This document shows, piece after piece, positions 10,530-20,563 of a stretch of 64,000 bases of DNA. The notes under the pieces were generated by a model. It had not been told where the DNA came from. It searched no databases and saw only the letters and a program-made list of their open reading frames with translations. Numbering within the stretch: the first letter of the stretch is position 1; every line of letters starts with the position of its first letter. The stretch is from Elephas maximus indicus. Lineage: Eukaryota > Chordata > Mammalia > Proboscidea > Elephantidae. Made by a program: the position numbers and the translations under genes. The stretch covers positions 203,261,293-203,325,292 of the forward strand of contig NC_064819.1 of NCBI RefSeq assembly GCF_024166365.1, given 5' to 3'.

Positions 10530-11285
10530 CTCACTACTGTGCTAAGTTCTGTTCTAAATGCCAGAGTAGTAATTAAAAAGGAAAAAAAGATACCAAAATA
10601 CCTGCCCTCTGTGAGGATTGTATTTTAGAGAAGAGGGGTGACCATAAATAAATTGTTGTTTTTAGGTGCCGTAGAGTCTTTTCTGACTCATAGCAACCCT
10701 ATAGGACAGAGTAGAAATGCTCACCATAGGGTTTTCAAGGAGAGGCTGGTGGATTTGAACTGCTGACTTTTTGGTTAACAGGTAAGCTCTCAACCACTAT
10801 GCCACCAGGGTTAACCACTGTACCACCAGGTTAATAGATGAGTTAAAAATTTAATAAACACTGAAGAAAAAAATTTAAGGAATGAGGGAAGAGGGATAGA
10901 GAGTGCCAAAATTGAGGGAAAGAGGGAAAAATGGCAACTTGGAATAAAGTAATCAGGAATCACCTTTGAAAAGGTGACCACTGACTACAAACCTGAGCTG
11001 GGAGAGAGTGAACCACATGGGTACCTGGGCAAAAATAATTCCTGGTAGAAGAAATAGCAAATACAAAGGCCTCGAGATAGGCGAATGCCTGGAGTGTTCA
11101 AGAACCAGCGAAAAGACAGCTATGGTGGTACAGAGCCAGCAAGTAGTAGGAGATAATATCAGAGGAATAGGAAACTAGATCACAGAGGGCCTTTTAGACG
11201 GTGGGAACCTTGGATTTTACTTCGATTAAAGTGGAATGGATTTTGATCAGAAGAGTAACGTGATTTGATTTACCCCTCAACACTT
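10530..11285 (+). mobile_element. Ancient mammal-wide interspersed repeat, split by a SINE
   Basis: 10530-10652 (CTAAGTTCTGTTCTAAATGCC, CCTGCCCTCTGTGAGG) and 10831-11285 (AAGGCCTCGAGATAGGCG, GAGGGCCTTTTAGACGG, TTGATCAGAAGAGTAACGTG) follow one old dispersed family, also seen at 59365-60780. I know the pattern from many mammals but cannot fix its Repbase name. Confidence 0.55.
10653..10830 (-). mobile_element. AfroSINE nested in an ancient repeat, head duplicated
   Basis: Starts with the RTE-like TTGTTGTTTTTAGGTGCCG tail. At the other edge the head sequence is tandemly repeated (10793-10810 and 10811-10830, both reading AACCACT-T-CCACCAGG). Confidence 0.88.
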
Positions 11286-11324
11286 CAGCTAACTCCTCTG
11301 TAAAATGGAATTAATAATAAGAGT

Positions 11325-11555
11325 GGTCAAGATCAGACTGCCTGCTCAAATTCCAATACTGCCTGTTACTAGCAAAGTGACTGTAAGCTAACTATTTAAC
11401 TTTCCTAAATCTGTTTTCTCATTTTTAAAATAGATTGATAGTAGTCCCTATTTGACAAGGTCGTTATGAAAAATAAATTAGATATTTTATATAAAGGGCT
11501 TGGCGTCGTTCCCGGCACATGGAAAAGTCCAGTATATGCTAATATTATTATTTGA
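11325..11555 (+). mobile_element. MIR, near complete
   Basis: AGACTGCCTGCTCAAATTCC, TGACTGTAAGCTAACTATTTAA, TGTTTTCTCATTTTTAAAATAG, GGCTTGGCGTCGTTCCCGGCAC follow the MIR consensus from core to 3' end. Confidence 0.85.
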
Positions 11556-11653
11556 CTGGTGAGATCAAGCAAGAGAATGTATGTAGAGTGCTTAGTGTAT
11601 CGTCAGGATGTTGAGCACTTATCTGTCATCTGCTATTGTTTGCCAGTATTATC

Positions 11654-11685
11654 AATTACTAACCCATTGGCATGGGTTAGTAATT
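11654..11685. repeat. Perfect 14-bp inverted repeat with 4-base loop
   Basis: AATTACTAACCCAT (11654-11667), loop TGGC, ATGGGTTAGTAATT (11672-11685). The arms are exactly complementary. It lies in sequence I cannot assign to any repeat, about 100 bp past a MIR. Confidence 0.9.
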
Positions 11686-11865
11686 AAAAGTATGCTATAG
11701 CACTTCATAGTATAGCACTTTTAAAAAGTCCGAGTAGCAAAAGTTCATAAATAATTTTCAGATGTTTCAGAGGACTTGTTTACTATTACATGAATGCTGC
11801 TGTGCGTAAAGCAATTTGCTAGACTCTGGAAGGCTGCATGTGCCCACGTACAAAGGAAAGAGTAT

Positions 11866-11915
11866 ACGTGTGTGTGTATGTGTGTATGTGTGTATAAATA
11901 CGTATGTATGTGTAC
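11866..11915. repeat. (TG)n/(TATG)n microsatellite, block 1
   Basis: Alternating GTGTGTGTATG units; matching blocks lie at 12111-12165 and 13611-13705, so the SINE and the RTE between them appear to have landed in one microsatellite. Confidence 0.85.
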
Positions 11916-12108
11916 TAAAAACCCAGTGCCGTTGAGTGGATTCCAACTCATATCAACCCTATAGGGCAGAGTAGAATTGTCCCACAAGGTTTCCAAGGCT
12001 GAATCTTTATGGAAGCAGACTGCCACATCTTTCTTTGGCTGATGGGTTTGAAAAGCCAACCTTTCAGTTAGCAGCTGAGTACTTAGCCACTGTGCCACCA
12101 GGGCTCCC
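11916..12108 (-). mobile_element. AfroSINE in a microsatellite
   Basis: Minus-strand copy with B-type head GGGAGCCCTGGTGGCACAG and tail CACTGGGTTTTTAG. Both flanks are TG-rich simple repeat. Confidence 0.9.
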
Positions 12109-12169
12109 ACTGTATATGTGTATGTGTGTGTATATGTATATATGTGTGTGTGTGTGTGTGTGTATATTT
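12109..12169. repeat. (TG)n microsatellite, block 2
   Basis: TATATGTGTATGTGTGTG followed by about nine TG units, immediately before the RTE. Confidence 0.9.
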
Positions 12170-13610
12170 GGGGAAAACAAGGCAGGAGTTGACGAAACAC
12201 CAATTGAGAAGTTTCAACAAACGGCTGCAGCGCTGGAAGTGCTCACTCGTCTATGCCAAGACATTTGGAAGACAGCTTCCTGGCCAACCAACAGCAAGAG
12301 TTCCAAATTTGTGCCCATTCCAAAGAAAGGTGATCCAACAGGATGCAGAAATTATCGAACAATATCATTAATACCACACACAAGTAAAATGTTGCTGAAG
12401 ATCATTCAAAAGTGATTGCAGCAATGCATTGATAGGGAACTGCCAGAAATTCAAGCCGGATCCAGAAGAGGATGTGGAATGAGGGATGTCATTGAGGATG
12501 TCAGATGGATCTTGGCTGAAAGCAGAGAATATCAGAAAGATGTTTACCTGTGTTTTATTGACTGTGCAAAGGCATTGGACTATATGGACCATAACAATTT
12601 ATGGATAACATTGTGAAGAATGGGAATTCCAGAACACTTACTTGTGTTCATGAGGAAGCTGTACTTAGACCAAGAGGCAGTCGTTCAAACAAAACAAGGG
12701 AATACTGAGTGACTCCAAGTCAAGAAAAGATGTGTGTCAGGGTTGTATCCTTTCACCATACATATTCAGTCTGTGTGCTGAACAAATGATCTGAGGAGCT
12801 GGACTATACGAAGAACGAGGCATCGAGATTGGCAGAAGACTCATTAACAACCTGCAATATGCAGTTGACACAACATTGCTTGCTGAAGGTGAAGGGAACT
12901 TGAAGCACATGCTGATAAAGATCAAAGACCACAGCCTTCAGTATGGATTACATAAACAAAACAAAAATCCTCATAACTGGACCAATTTAGCAAAATCATG
13001 ATAAACAGAAAATACTGATTGTCAAAGATTTCCATTTTACTTGGATCCACAGTCAATGCCCATGGAAGCAGCAGTCAAGAGCTCAAGTGACTCATCGCAT
13101 TGGGCAAATGTGCTGTAAAAGACCTCTTTAAAGTGTTGAAAAACAAAGATGTCACTTTAAGGACTAAGTTGCTCCTGACCCAAGCCCTGTTGTTTTCAAT
13201 TGCCTCATATGCATGTGAAAGCTGGACAATGAATAAGGAAGACTGAAGAAGAATTCATGCCTTTGAATTATGGTGTCGTGGAGAATATTTAATACATCAT
13301 GGACTCCCAGAAGAACAAACAAATCTGTCTTGGAAGAAGTATAGCCAGAATGCTCCTTAGAAGCGAGGATGGTGAGACTTCATCTCACATAATTTGAACA
13401 TGTTATCAGGAGAGACCAGTCCCTGGAGAAGAATATCATGCTTGGTAGGGTGTCAGCGAAAATGAGGAAGACCCTCAAGGAGATGGACTGACACAGTGGT
13501 TACAACAATGGACTCAAGCATAACAACGATGGTGAGGATGGTGCAGGATCGGGCAGTGTTTCCTTCTGTTGTACATAGTCAGAACCAACTTAACAGCATA
13601 TAACAACAAC
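12170..13610 (+). mobile_element. RTE/BovB-like LINE, 5'-truncated
   Basis: Begins in the RT domain (GGAAAACAAGGCAGGAGTTGAC) and runs to the 3' tail TTAACAGCATATAACAACAAC. Traces of motif A (CFIDCAKALDYMDH), a damaged motif B and motif C (QYAVDTTLLAEGE, second Asp region changed) can be read across several frames. Stops and frameshifts throughout make it inactive. It sits between TG-rich blocks. Confidence 0.92.
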
Positions 13611-13705
13611 TTATATGTGTATGTGTGTGTGTATATGTGTATCATCTCTATAGATAGATGATAGGTAGGTAGGTAGGTAGTAGATATGTATGTATGTATA
13701 TTTTT
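13611..13705. repeat. (TG)n, (GATA)-like and (AGGT)n microsatellite, block 3
   Basis: TATGTGTATGTGTGTGTG, then ATAGATAGATGATAGG, then five AGGT units and TATGTATG. Confidence 0.88.
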
Positions 13706-14041
13706 TAAGTAAAGTGTTAATTGAGAAAAGTTTCTATATCTGCTGGCCCGTGTTGAATAGAAACATAAAAATTGGTGTCCTCCCCCGCCCTGAAAAAAAA
13801 GGGGAATTGTCATCTCCTGGTCATGAACTAGACCTGGAAAGTGCTTTTGTCAGTTGGGCTGATCACATTTTTTTGGCTGTAGTTGAGGGTTTTGGAATCC
13901 TGGTGGTCCTGCACGGCCCTGTTTCCTTATCCTAGCCTTACAAGGCACATACCTCATTTTCTTCATGGGATCTGGGCTGCCTTAGTCTGAGGGGGTGGGT
14001 TTTATGTCCCCCCCCCCATCCCCACTCTCCAAAACACATAC
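13706..14041. other. Unassigned sequence
   Basis: No nameable repeat; ends in a C-run (14010-14018). Confidence 0.45.
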
Positions 14042-14046
14042 GTTCC

Positions 14047-14535
14047 TGTTCTGGCTTGAATTGCGTCCCCCAAAAATGTGTGTCAAATTGGCTAGTCCAT
14101 GATTCAGAATATTGTGTGTTTGTCCATCATTTTGTCACCTGATGTGATTTTCATATGTGTTATAAATCTTTATGATGTTAATGAGGTGGGATTAGCAGCA
14201 GATATGTTAACGAGGCAGGACTCAATCTACAAAATTAGGTTGTGTCTGAAATCAATCTCTTTTGAGACATAAAAGAGAGAAGTGAGCAGAGAGTTGGGGG
14301 GACCTCATACCACCAAGAAAGCAGAACTAGGAGTCCACTAAGAAGCTCCTAGAGCAAGGGAAGACTGATGACGGGGACCTTCTTCCTGAGCCAATGGAGA
14401 GAGAAGGCCTTCCCATGGAGCCGGTTCCCTGAATTTGGGCTTTTAGCCTCATAGACTGTGAAAGAATAGGCTTCCGCTTGTTGAGGCCATCTACTTGTTT
14501 CATTTCTGTTATAGCAGCACTGGATAACTAAGACA
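14047..14535 (+). mobile_element. MaLR-like solo LTR, family member 1
   Basis: Starts TGTTCTGGCTTGAATTG and ends ATAACTAAGACA, in the style of MLT1-type LTRs of the ERVL-MaLR class. Candidate 5-bp target-site duplication GTTCC (14042-14046) and GTCCC (14536-14540). The interior TCTTTTGAGACATAAAAGAGA recurs, inverted, in the LTRs at 47244 and 48238. No internal retroviral sequence is attached. Confidence 0.7.
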
Positions 14536-14540
14536 GTCCC

Positions 14541-15085
14541 CAAAGCATAGGTCCCTTTAGAAACTCAACCATATATCCTAATCTGGTTTTGATAATCCAT
14601 CACAGCCCATCACAAGAAGACAGAAAAGAGAGACTAACATAAAAGCTTATAGTACAGTGAGTCCTGCTTACAAAATTTCATGTTTTTGTTCTAATTTTAC
14701 CTAATAAAAAAGCAAGGATGACCTCTTAACATCTGGTGGAAAATTACATGATCTTATCATCAGTTTTTTTAAAAATGTGCTATTCTGCACAGGGTCATAA
14801 TACTTTCTGAGGACATAGTACTAAAAGGATTATGATGGGTTTCATATATAATTAAAATAAAAATAAGACTAAACTTTAAATACAATTTTATCTTTCAAAA
14901 CAGTATTTACACGTGTGATGAAATTAAGACAGTTTCTTGTTAGACTTTCTGACCCTCTGTGATTTACTTTCCTCTTTCCTTACCTGCTTATTTGGGTGTC
15001 CTGCTTAGCCATTGTTTATCTGTTGAGGAATCTAATCCTAATTCTGTCAACCAAAGCCAGTGCCTTAAAAGGCTGCCTTGCCCAT
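14541..15085. other. Unassigned AT-rich sequence
   Basis: No nameable repeat or exon signal. Confidence 0.5.
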
Positions 15086-15094
15086 TTTCTCTCT

Positions 15095-16207
15095 GTTGTT
15101 GTTGTTCCTATTAGGTGCTGTTCAGTTGGTTCTGACTCAGTGACCCTATTTACAACAGAAGGGAATGCTGCCTGGTCCTGTGCCATCCTCACAATCATGG
15201 CTATGTTTGAGACCATTGTTGCAGCCACTGTGTCAATAGATCTCATTGAAGGTCTTCCTCTTTTTCCACTGACCCTCTATTCTACCAAGCATGATGTCCT
15301 TCTCCAGAGACTGGCCCCTCCTGATAACATGTCCAAAGTATGTGAGACACAGTCTTGCCATTCTCCCTTCTAAAGAGCATTCTGGCTGCACTTCTTCCAA
15401 GACAGATTTGTTGTGGCAGTCCACAGTATATTTGATATTCTTCACCAACACCATAATTCAAATGCATCAATTCTTTTTTGGTCATCTTATTCATTGTCCA
15501 GATATCGCATGCATATGAGGTGACTGAAAATACCACGGCTTGGGTCAGGTGCACCTTAGTCCTCAAAATGCCATCTTCGCTTTTCAATGCTTTGAAGAGG
15601 TCTTTTGCAGCAGATTTGCCCAATGCAATGCATCATTTGAGTTCTTGATTGCTACTTCCATGGGTGTTGATTGTGGATCCAAGTAAAATGAAATCCTTGA
15701 CAACTTCAACCTCCTCTCTGTTTATCATGATGTTGCTTATTGGTCCAGTTGTAAGGATTTTTATTCTCTTTGTGTTGAGGTATAATCCATACTAAAGGCT
15801 GTAGTCTTTGATCTTCATCAATAAGTGCTTCAAGTTCTCTTCACTTTCTGTCAATAAGGTTGTGTCATCTGCATATCCAGGTTGTTAATTAGTCTTCCTC
15901 CAATCCTGATGCCTTGTTCTTCCCCATATAGTCCAGGTTTTCAGATGATTTGGTCAGCATACAAATTGAATAAGTATGATGAAAGGATACAACCCTGACG
16001 CACACCCTTCCTGATTTTAAACCATGCAGTATCCCCTTGTTCTGTTCGAACAACTGCCTCTTGGTCTATGTACAGGTTCCACATGAGCACAATTAAGTAT
16101 TCTAGAATTCCCATTCTTTGAAATGTTACCCATAATTCGTTATGATCTGCACAGTTAAATGCCTTTATATAGTCAGTAAAACACAGGTAAACATCCTTCT
16201 GATATTT
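15095..16207 (-). mobile_element. RTE/BovB-like LINE, 5'-truncated
   Basis: Minus-strand copy: 3' tail at 15095-15125, 5' truncation just upstream of motif A (the complement of AATATCAGAAGGATGTTTAC at 16190-16207). Its C-terminal frame keeps MGKSAAKDLFKALKSEDG. Candidate target-site duplication TTTCTCTCT (15086-15094) and TTTCCCTCT (16210-16218), one mismatch. Confidence 0.92.
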
Positions 16208-16218
16208 ACTTTCCCTCT

Positions 16219-16547
16219 AGCAGTGATTAGTTGTTCTAAAAATAAGCCACTCTCTTTTGTTTTCAATGGGAACTATCAAACCATCAAAAGAAATAGATAT
16301 AAGCAGGGAGAAGTGACATTTATACCTTTATTAGACAAGCTTGCATTGTTATAATAACAGAATAATAAATAATTCTTAAAATAGTATTAGAATAAAAATT
16401 AGAATAATAACATACATACTTAGAATAATAAAATGCAATGCATCAAGAAATTGAAGGTGCCTTCTTTTAGTTTTTTTTTTTTTTTTTTTAGTACAACCTT
16501 AGGAAGAATACAGTTAGAAAGCTTAATTTTAGGTGTACTTTTTTTTT
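16219..16547. other. Unassigned AT-rich sequence
   Basis: AATAATA-rich stretch (16360-16435) and T-runs (16470-16489, 16539-16550). Confidence 0.5.
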
Positions 16548-16556
16548 TTTAATCCT

Positions 16557-16713
16557 TTGTTGTTGTTGTTGTTAGTTGCCATGGAGTTGATTCCAACACA
16601 TGGGACACATGTGTTCGAAAGTAGCTTGCCAAGCCTGTCTTCTAATGCTTCTCTGGATGGTTTCAAACCGCTAGCAGTACAGCCCTTAACCATTCGTGCC
16701 ACACAGGGACTCC
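16557..16713 (-). mobile_element. AfroSINE, C-type head
   Basis: Minus strand starts GGAGTCCCTGTGTGGCACGAA; tail is (GTT)n at 16558-16575. Target-site duplication TTTAATCCT at 16548-16556 and 16716-16724. Confidence 0.9.
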
Positions 16714-16874
16714 ACTTTAATCCTAGATATGTTTTATTGTGTTTTATCCAAAAGGTTAACCTTGCTTGTAGGAACATATGAAAACAAGCACCTCAGTTAT
16801 CTTTGTCCTCCCTACTGATTTAAAAAACACTTGCAAAGAAAATATGGCCTCCTTAGTTCTCACGTAAGGAATAG

Positions 16875-16945
16875 ACCTGCTCTCTTCCTATGAGTCGGAA
16901 TCAGCTCCACAGCACCGGGTGTTTTTTTTTTTTTTTTTTTTTTTT
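16875..16945 (+). mobile_element. AfroSINE 3' tail fragment
   Basis: CTATGAGTCGGAATCAGCTCC, GCACCGGGTG and then a run of about 25 T. Confidence 0.85.
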
Positions 16946-17140
16946 ATTCTTCCTAATACATCCCCACCCCGTAGTTAGGGGTATGTGGGGAGGAGGGACA
17001 GGGCAGAGTTTGAACTTGACTATCCACTGCTTCTTTCTCCCTTTCTTTCTTTCTGGTTTAAGTTGTCTCTTTCAGATAAAGATTTGGGTGTTCTTCCTTT
17101 TGTTTTTGTCCCTTCCAGGAAAGGCCTCCGTCTCTTTGAG

Positions 17141-17187
17141 TCTCACTTATGGATACAAATATTGGTAAGACCATGCTAGCTAAAGCA
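17141..17187 (+). repeat. 47-bp direct repeat, copy 1
   Basis: Matches 18081-18127 at 42 of 47 positions at an offset of exactly 940; all five differences are transitions. Shared core ACAAATATTGGTAAGA and ATGCTAGCTAAAGCA. Confidence 0.9.
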
Positions 17188-18080
17188 TACTCCAGAGTGT
17201 GTGTTGTCTATGGGTGCTCACTGTGAGCTGCAGGGCTTTGGGTTTGGCAGAGAAGGAACTGTCTTGAATCTTTGCCTGGTGCTTTTGTGCTACCTCTGGC
17301 CCACTTGCTCCGCTCTACCCTCTGCTGAATTGGAGCTCTGTAGGAGTGTGGGGTCTTCCTGGCTTGGGGCTCCCTAGCAGGGCTTAGCCTGGCACAGATT
17401 CCACCCCAAGACTTCTCCACGCTTTCACCAAGGTGCCAGGTGCCTGTGAGATACAGGCACTCCACAGCACGCCTCTCCTTGAAACGAAACCTGAAATGCT
17501 CACTCCTCTCTTGTTATCAGCACTTCCCAAACGTGTCTAATGGGCACCTGACCTGGGATATCAACCCATGGAGAGAAGGTTGGGGCACAGATGTACTGTC
17601 CCCTTGCACCCTTTATCTGCTCCTCCTCTAGCTTACCCTCCATGGAGGATAGAGGCCAACTTTCCCCTTCTTACTCCAGTCTGGTCAAAACCATCTCTCC
17701 CTCCTTAATATCTTCCATCCATCTGTTTCCTGGATCTATTAAGATAGACAAGGAGCAGAGAAAAACTGGCTAGCCAATAAGGAAACATTAATTGGAAGGT
17801 AGTTCCAAAACTTCGCACCTGTTAACATTATTAGAGTACATCTTGAGAGCATCTTGAGAGCATGGCTGCATCTATTCGTCTTCGACTATTCAAGAGGTAC
17901 GGCACACCAGACCAATACTTGGCACAAAATCAGTAGACAATTGGATAAATAAGGATCCAAGTTGAGGGTTAGGTGAAATTTTTTCATCTTTATGGCCTTA
18001 CTTTTATTAGAATTTGACTCTATAATTGGAAGTGAAATAGGAAAATATTTTCTATCTTGTTGAAAATCTTTATACCATTT

Positions 18081-18127
18081 TCCCACTCATAGACACAAAT
18101 ATTGGTAAGACTATGCTAGCTAAAGCA
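18081..18127 (+). repeat. 47-bp direct repeat, copy 2
   Basis: Partner of 17141-17187. Sequence outside the repeat differs on both sides, so it is not part of a longer visible tandem duplication. Confidence 0.9.
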
Positions 18128-18429
18128 ACTGACTACTTCTTACTATCAGCAACATGGTGAAGTTTTTTTGCTTTTCAAAAAGTTTAATATGTTCCAGACA
18201 GATCTTTCAAAATAATTATTATAGTATCTTAACATCCATTTTTTAATAAGCTCACTCAGAAAACTGGCATCTCATGAACACTTGAATTCAAAAGCTTTTA
18301 AAGGGATGAAGGTAAAAATGGTCTTATGTTTATTGCTTGTTTTTAACATATTCTTTTATTTCATTGAAATATTGACCACCCAAAATCAGCAAATCTACTT
18401 GCAGCCTATGGGACTAAACACCATCTTAC

Positions 18430-20563
18430 ATAGAAACAACTAAGTTGTCATCCATCAGTTACTCATATACAAGATCAAGTTCAAACTGAAGAAAATTAGA
18501 ACAAGTGCAAGAGGGCCAAAGTATGACCTTGAGTATAGCCCACCTGAATTTAGAGACCATCTCAAGAATAGATTTGATGCATTGAACACCAATGACCAAA
18601 GACCAGACCAGTTGTGGAATGACATCAAGGACATCACACATAAAGAAAGCAAGAGGTCATTAAAAAGACAGGAGAGAAAGAAAACGCCTAACTGGACTCT
18701 GAAACTTGCTCTTGGATGTCAAGTAGCTAAAGCAAAAGGAAAAAATGTAGAAGTACAAGAGGTGAACAGAAGATTTCGAAGGGCAGTTTGAGAAGACAAA
18801 GTATTATGATGACATATGCAAAGACCTAGAGAAAGGAAATCAAAAGAGAAGAACATGCTCAGCATTTCTCAAGCTGAAAGAACTGAAGAAAAAATTCAAG
18901 CCTTGAGTAGCAATACTGAAGGATTCTACAGGGAAAATATTAAACAAAGCAGGAAGCATCAAAAGAAGATGGGAGGAATACACAAAATCATTACACTAAA
19001 AAGAATTGGTCGACATTCGACCATTTCAAGAGGTAACATATGAGCAGGAACTGATGGTACTGAAGGAAGAAGTCCAAGCTGCACTGAAGGCATTGGCTAA
19101 AAACAAGGTTCTGGGAATTGACAGAATACCAACTGAGATGTTTCAACAAACAGATGCAGAGCTAGAAGTGCTCAATCGTCTATGCCAAGCAATTTGGAAG
19201 ATAGCTATCTGGCCAACTGACTGGAAAAGATCTATATTTATGCCTATTCCCAAGAAAGATGATCCAACCAAATTTGGAAATTATAGAACAATATCATTGA
19301 TATCATATGCAAGCAAAATTTTGCTGAAGATCATTCAAAAGCGGCTGCAGCAGTATATCGGCAGGGAACTGCCAGAAATTCAGGCCAGATTTAGAAGAGG
19401 ACATGGAACCAGGGATATCATTGCTGATGTCAGATGGATCCTGGCTAAAAGCGGAGAATATTGGAGAGATATTTACCTGTGTTTTATTGACTATGCTAAG
19501 GCATTCAACTGTGTGGATCATAACAAATTATGAATAACATTGCTGAGAATGGGGATTTACGACACTTAATTGTGCTCCTGAGGAACCTGTACATGGGTCA
19601 AGAGGCAGTCGTTTGAACAGACCAAGGAGATACTGCATGGTTTAAAGTGAGGAGAAGTGTGCATTAGAGTTGTGTCCTTTCGCCCTCTCTATTTAATCTG
19701 TATGCTGAGCAAATAACCTGAAAAGATGGACTACATGAAGAAGAACAAGGCATCAGGATTGAAAGAAGCCTCATTAACAACCCGTGTTATGCAGATGATA
19801 CAACCTTGCTTGCTGAAAGTGAAGAGGATTTGAAGCACTTACCAATGAAGATCAAAGCCTACAGCCTTCGGTATGGATTACACTTCACCATAAAGAAACA
19901 AAAATCCTCACAACTGGACCAATAAGCAACATCATGAAAAATGGAGAAAACATTGAGATTGTCAAGAATTTCATTTTACTTGGATCCACAATCAACACCC
20001 GTGGAAGCAGCAGTCAAGAAATCAAAAAGACACATTGCATTGGGCAAATCAGCTGTAAGAGATCTCTTTAAAGTGTTAAAAAGCAAAGATGTCACCTTGA
20101 GAACTAAGGTGCACCTAACCCCCATGGTGTTTTCAATCGCCTCATATGCAGATGAAAGCTGGACAATGAATAAGGAAGACCAAAGAAGAATTGATGCCTT
20201 TGAATTGTGGTGTTGGTGAAGAACATTGATTATACCACAGACTGACAAAGGAATGAACAAATCTGTCTTGAAAGAAGTACAAGCAGAATACTCCTTGGAA
20301 GCAAGGATGACAAGACTGCGTCTCACATACTTTGGACATGTTGTCAGGATGGATCAGTCCCTGGAGAAAGACATCATGTTGGTAAAGTAGAGGGTCAGCA
20401 GAAAAGAGGAAGACCCTCAATGAGATGGATTGACACAGACTGCAACAATGGGCTCAAGCATAGCAACAATTGTGAGGATGGCACAGGACTGGGCAGTGTT
20501 TCATTCTGTTGTGCATAGGGTGGCTATGAGTTGGAACTGACTGGACAGCACCTAACAAGAAAG
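18430..20563 (+). mobile_element. RTE/BovB-like LINE, longest copy in the window
   Basis: Starts in the linker between endonuclease and RT (GTTGTCATCCATCAGTTACTC) and runs to the 3' tail GACAGCACCTAACAAGAA. It keeps the pre-RT basic region, the RT core (see 19006-19533), motif C CYADDTTLLAESEEDLKH near 19787, and the C-terminal ELWCW stretch at about 20205. The 5' endonuclease is absent. Stops and frameshifts make it inactive. Confidence 0.94.
19006..19533 (+). pseudogene. RTE reverse transcriptase remnant, 175 codons
   Basis: The longest coherent RT frame here: KNKVLGIDRIPTEMFQQTD (fingers), IWPTDWKRSIFMPIPKK, NYRTISLIS, IIADVRWILAKSGEYWRD, then motif A CFIDYAKAFNCVDHNKL. The first catalytic Asp is intact; the second conserved Asp is Asn. 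It ends at a stop where family members have a Trp-containing stretch. It is a decayed element, not a host gene. Confidence 0.88.

Larger units (their letters stand above)
16946..18429. other. Unassigned sequence containing a 47-bp direct repeat
   Basis: 17190-17660 is richer in G+C than its surroundings. No exon with convincing splice sites. The pair of 47-bp repeats is listed separately. Confidence 0.5.

Noticed and set aside
11745..12203. Minus-strand frame of 152 codons with HTHTH-like repeats
   Set aside because: The repetitive residues are translated TG microsatellite, and the middle is an AfroSINE.
11866..13705. CRISPR-like spaced short repeats
   Set aside because: The repeated units are TG/TATG microsatellite, not direct repeats with unique spacers, and the genome is mammalian.
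15016..15246. Paired open frames on both strands near 15000-15370
   Set aside because: The minus-strand frame is RTE C-terminal coding sequence continuing into unique flank; the plus-strand frame is its shadow.
16890..17168. 92-codon frame starting in a T-run
   Set aside because: The phenylalanine run is the SINE's poly-T tail; the rest is unassigned noncoding sequence.
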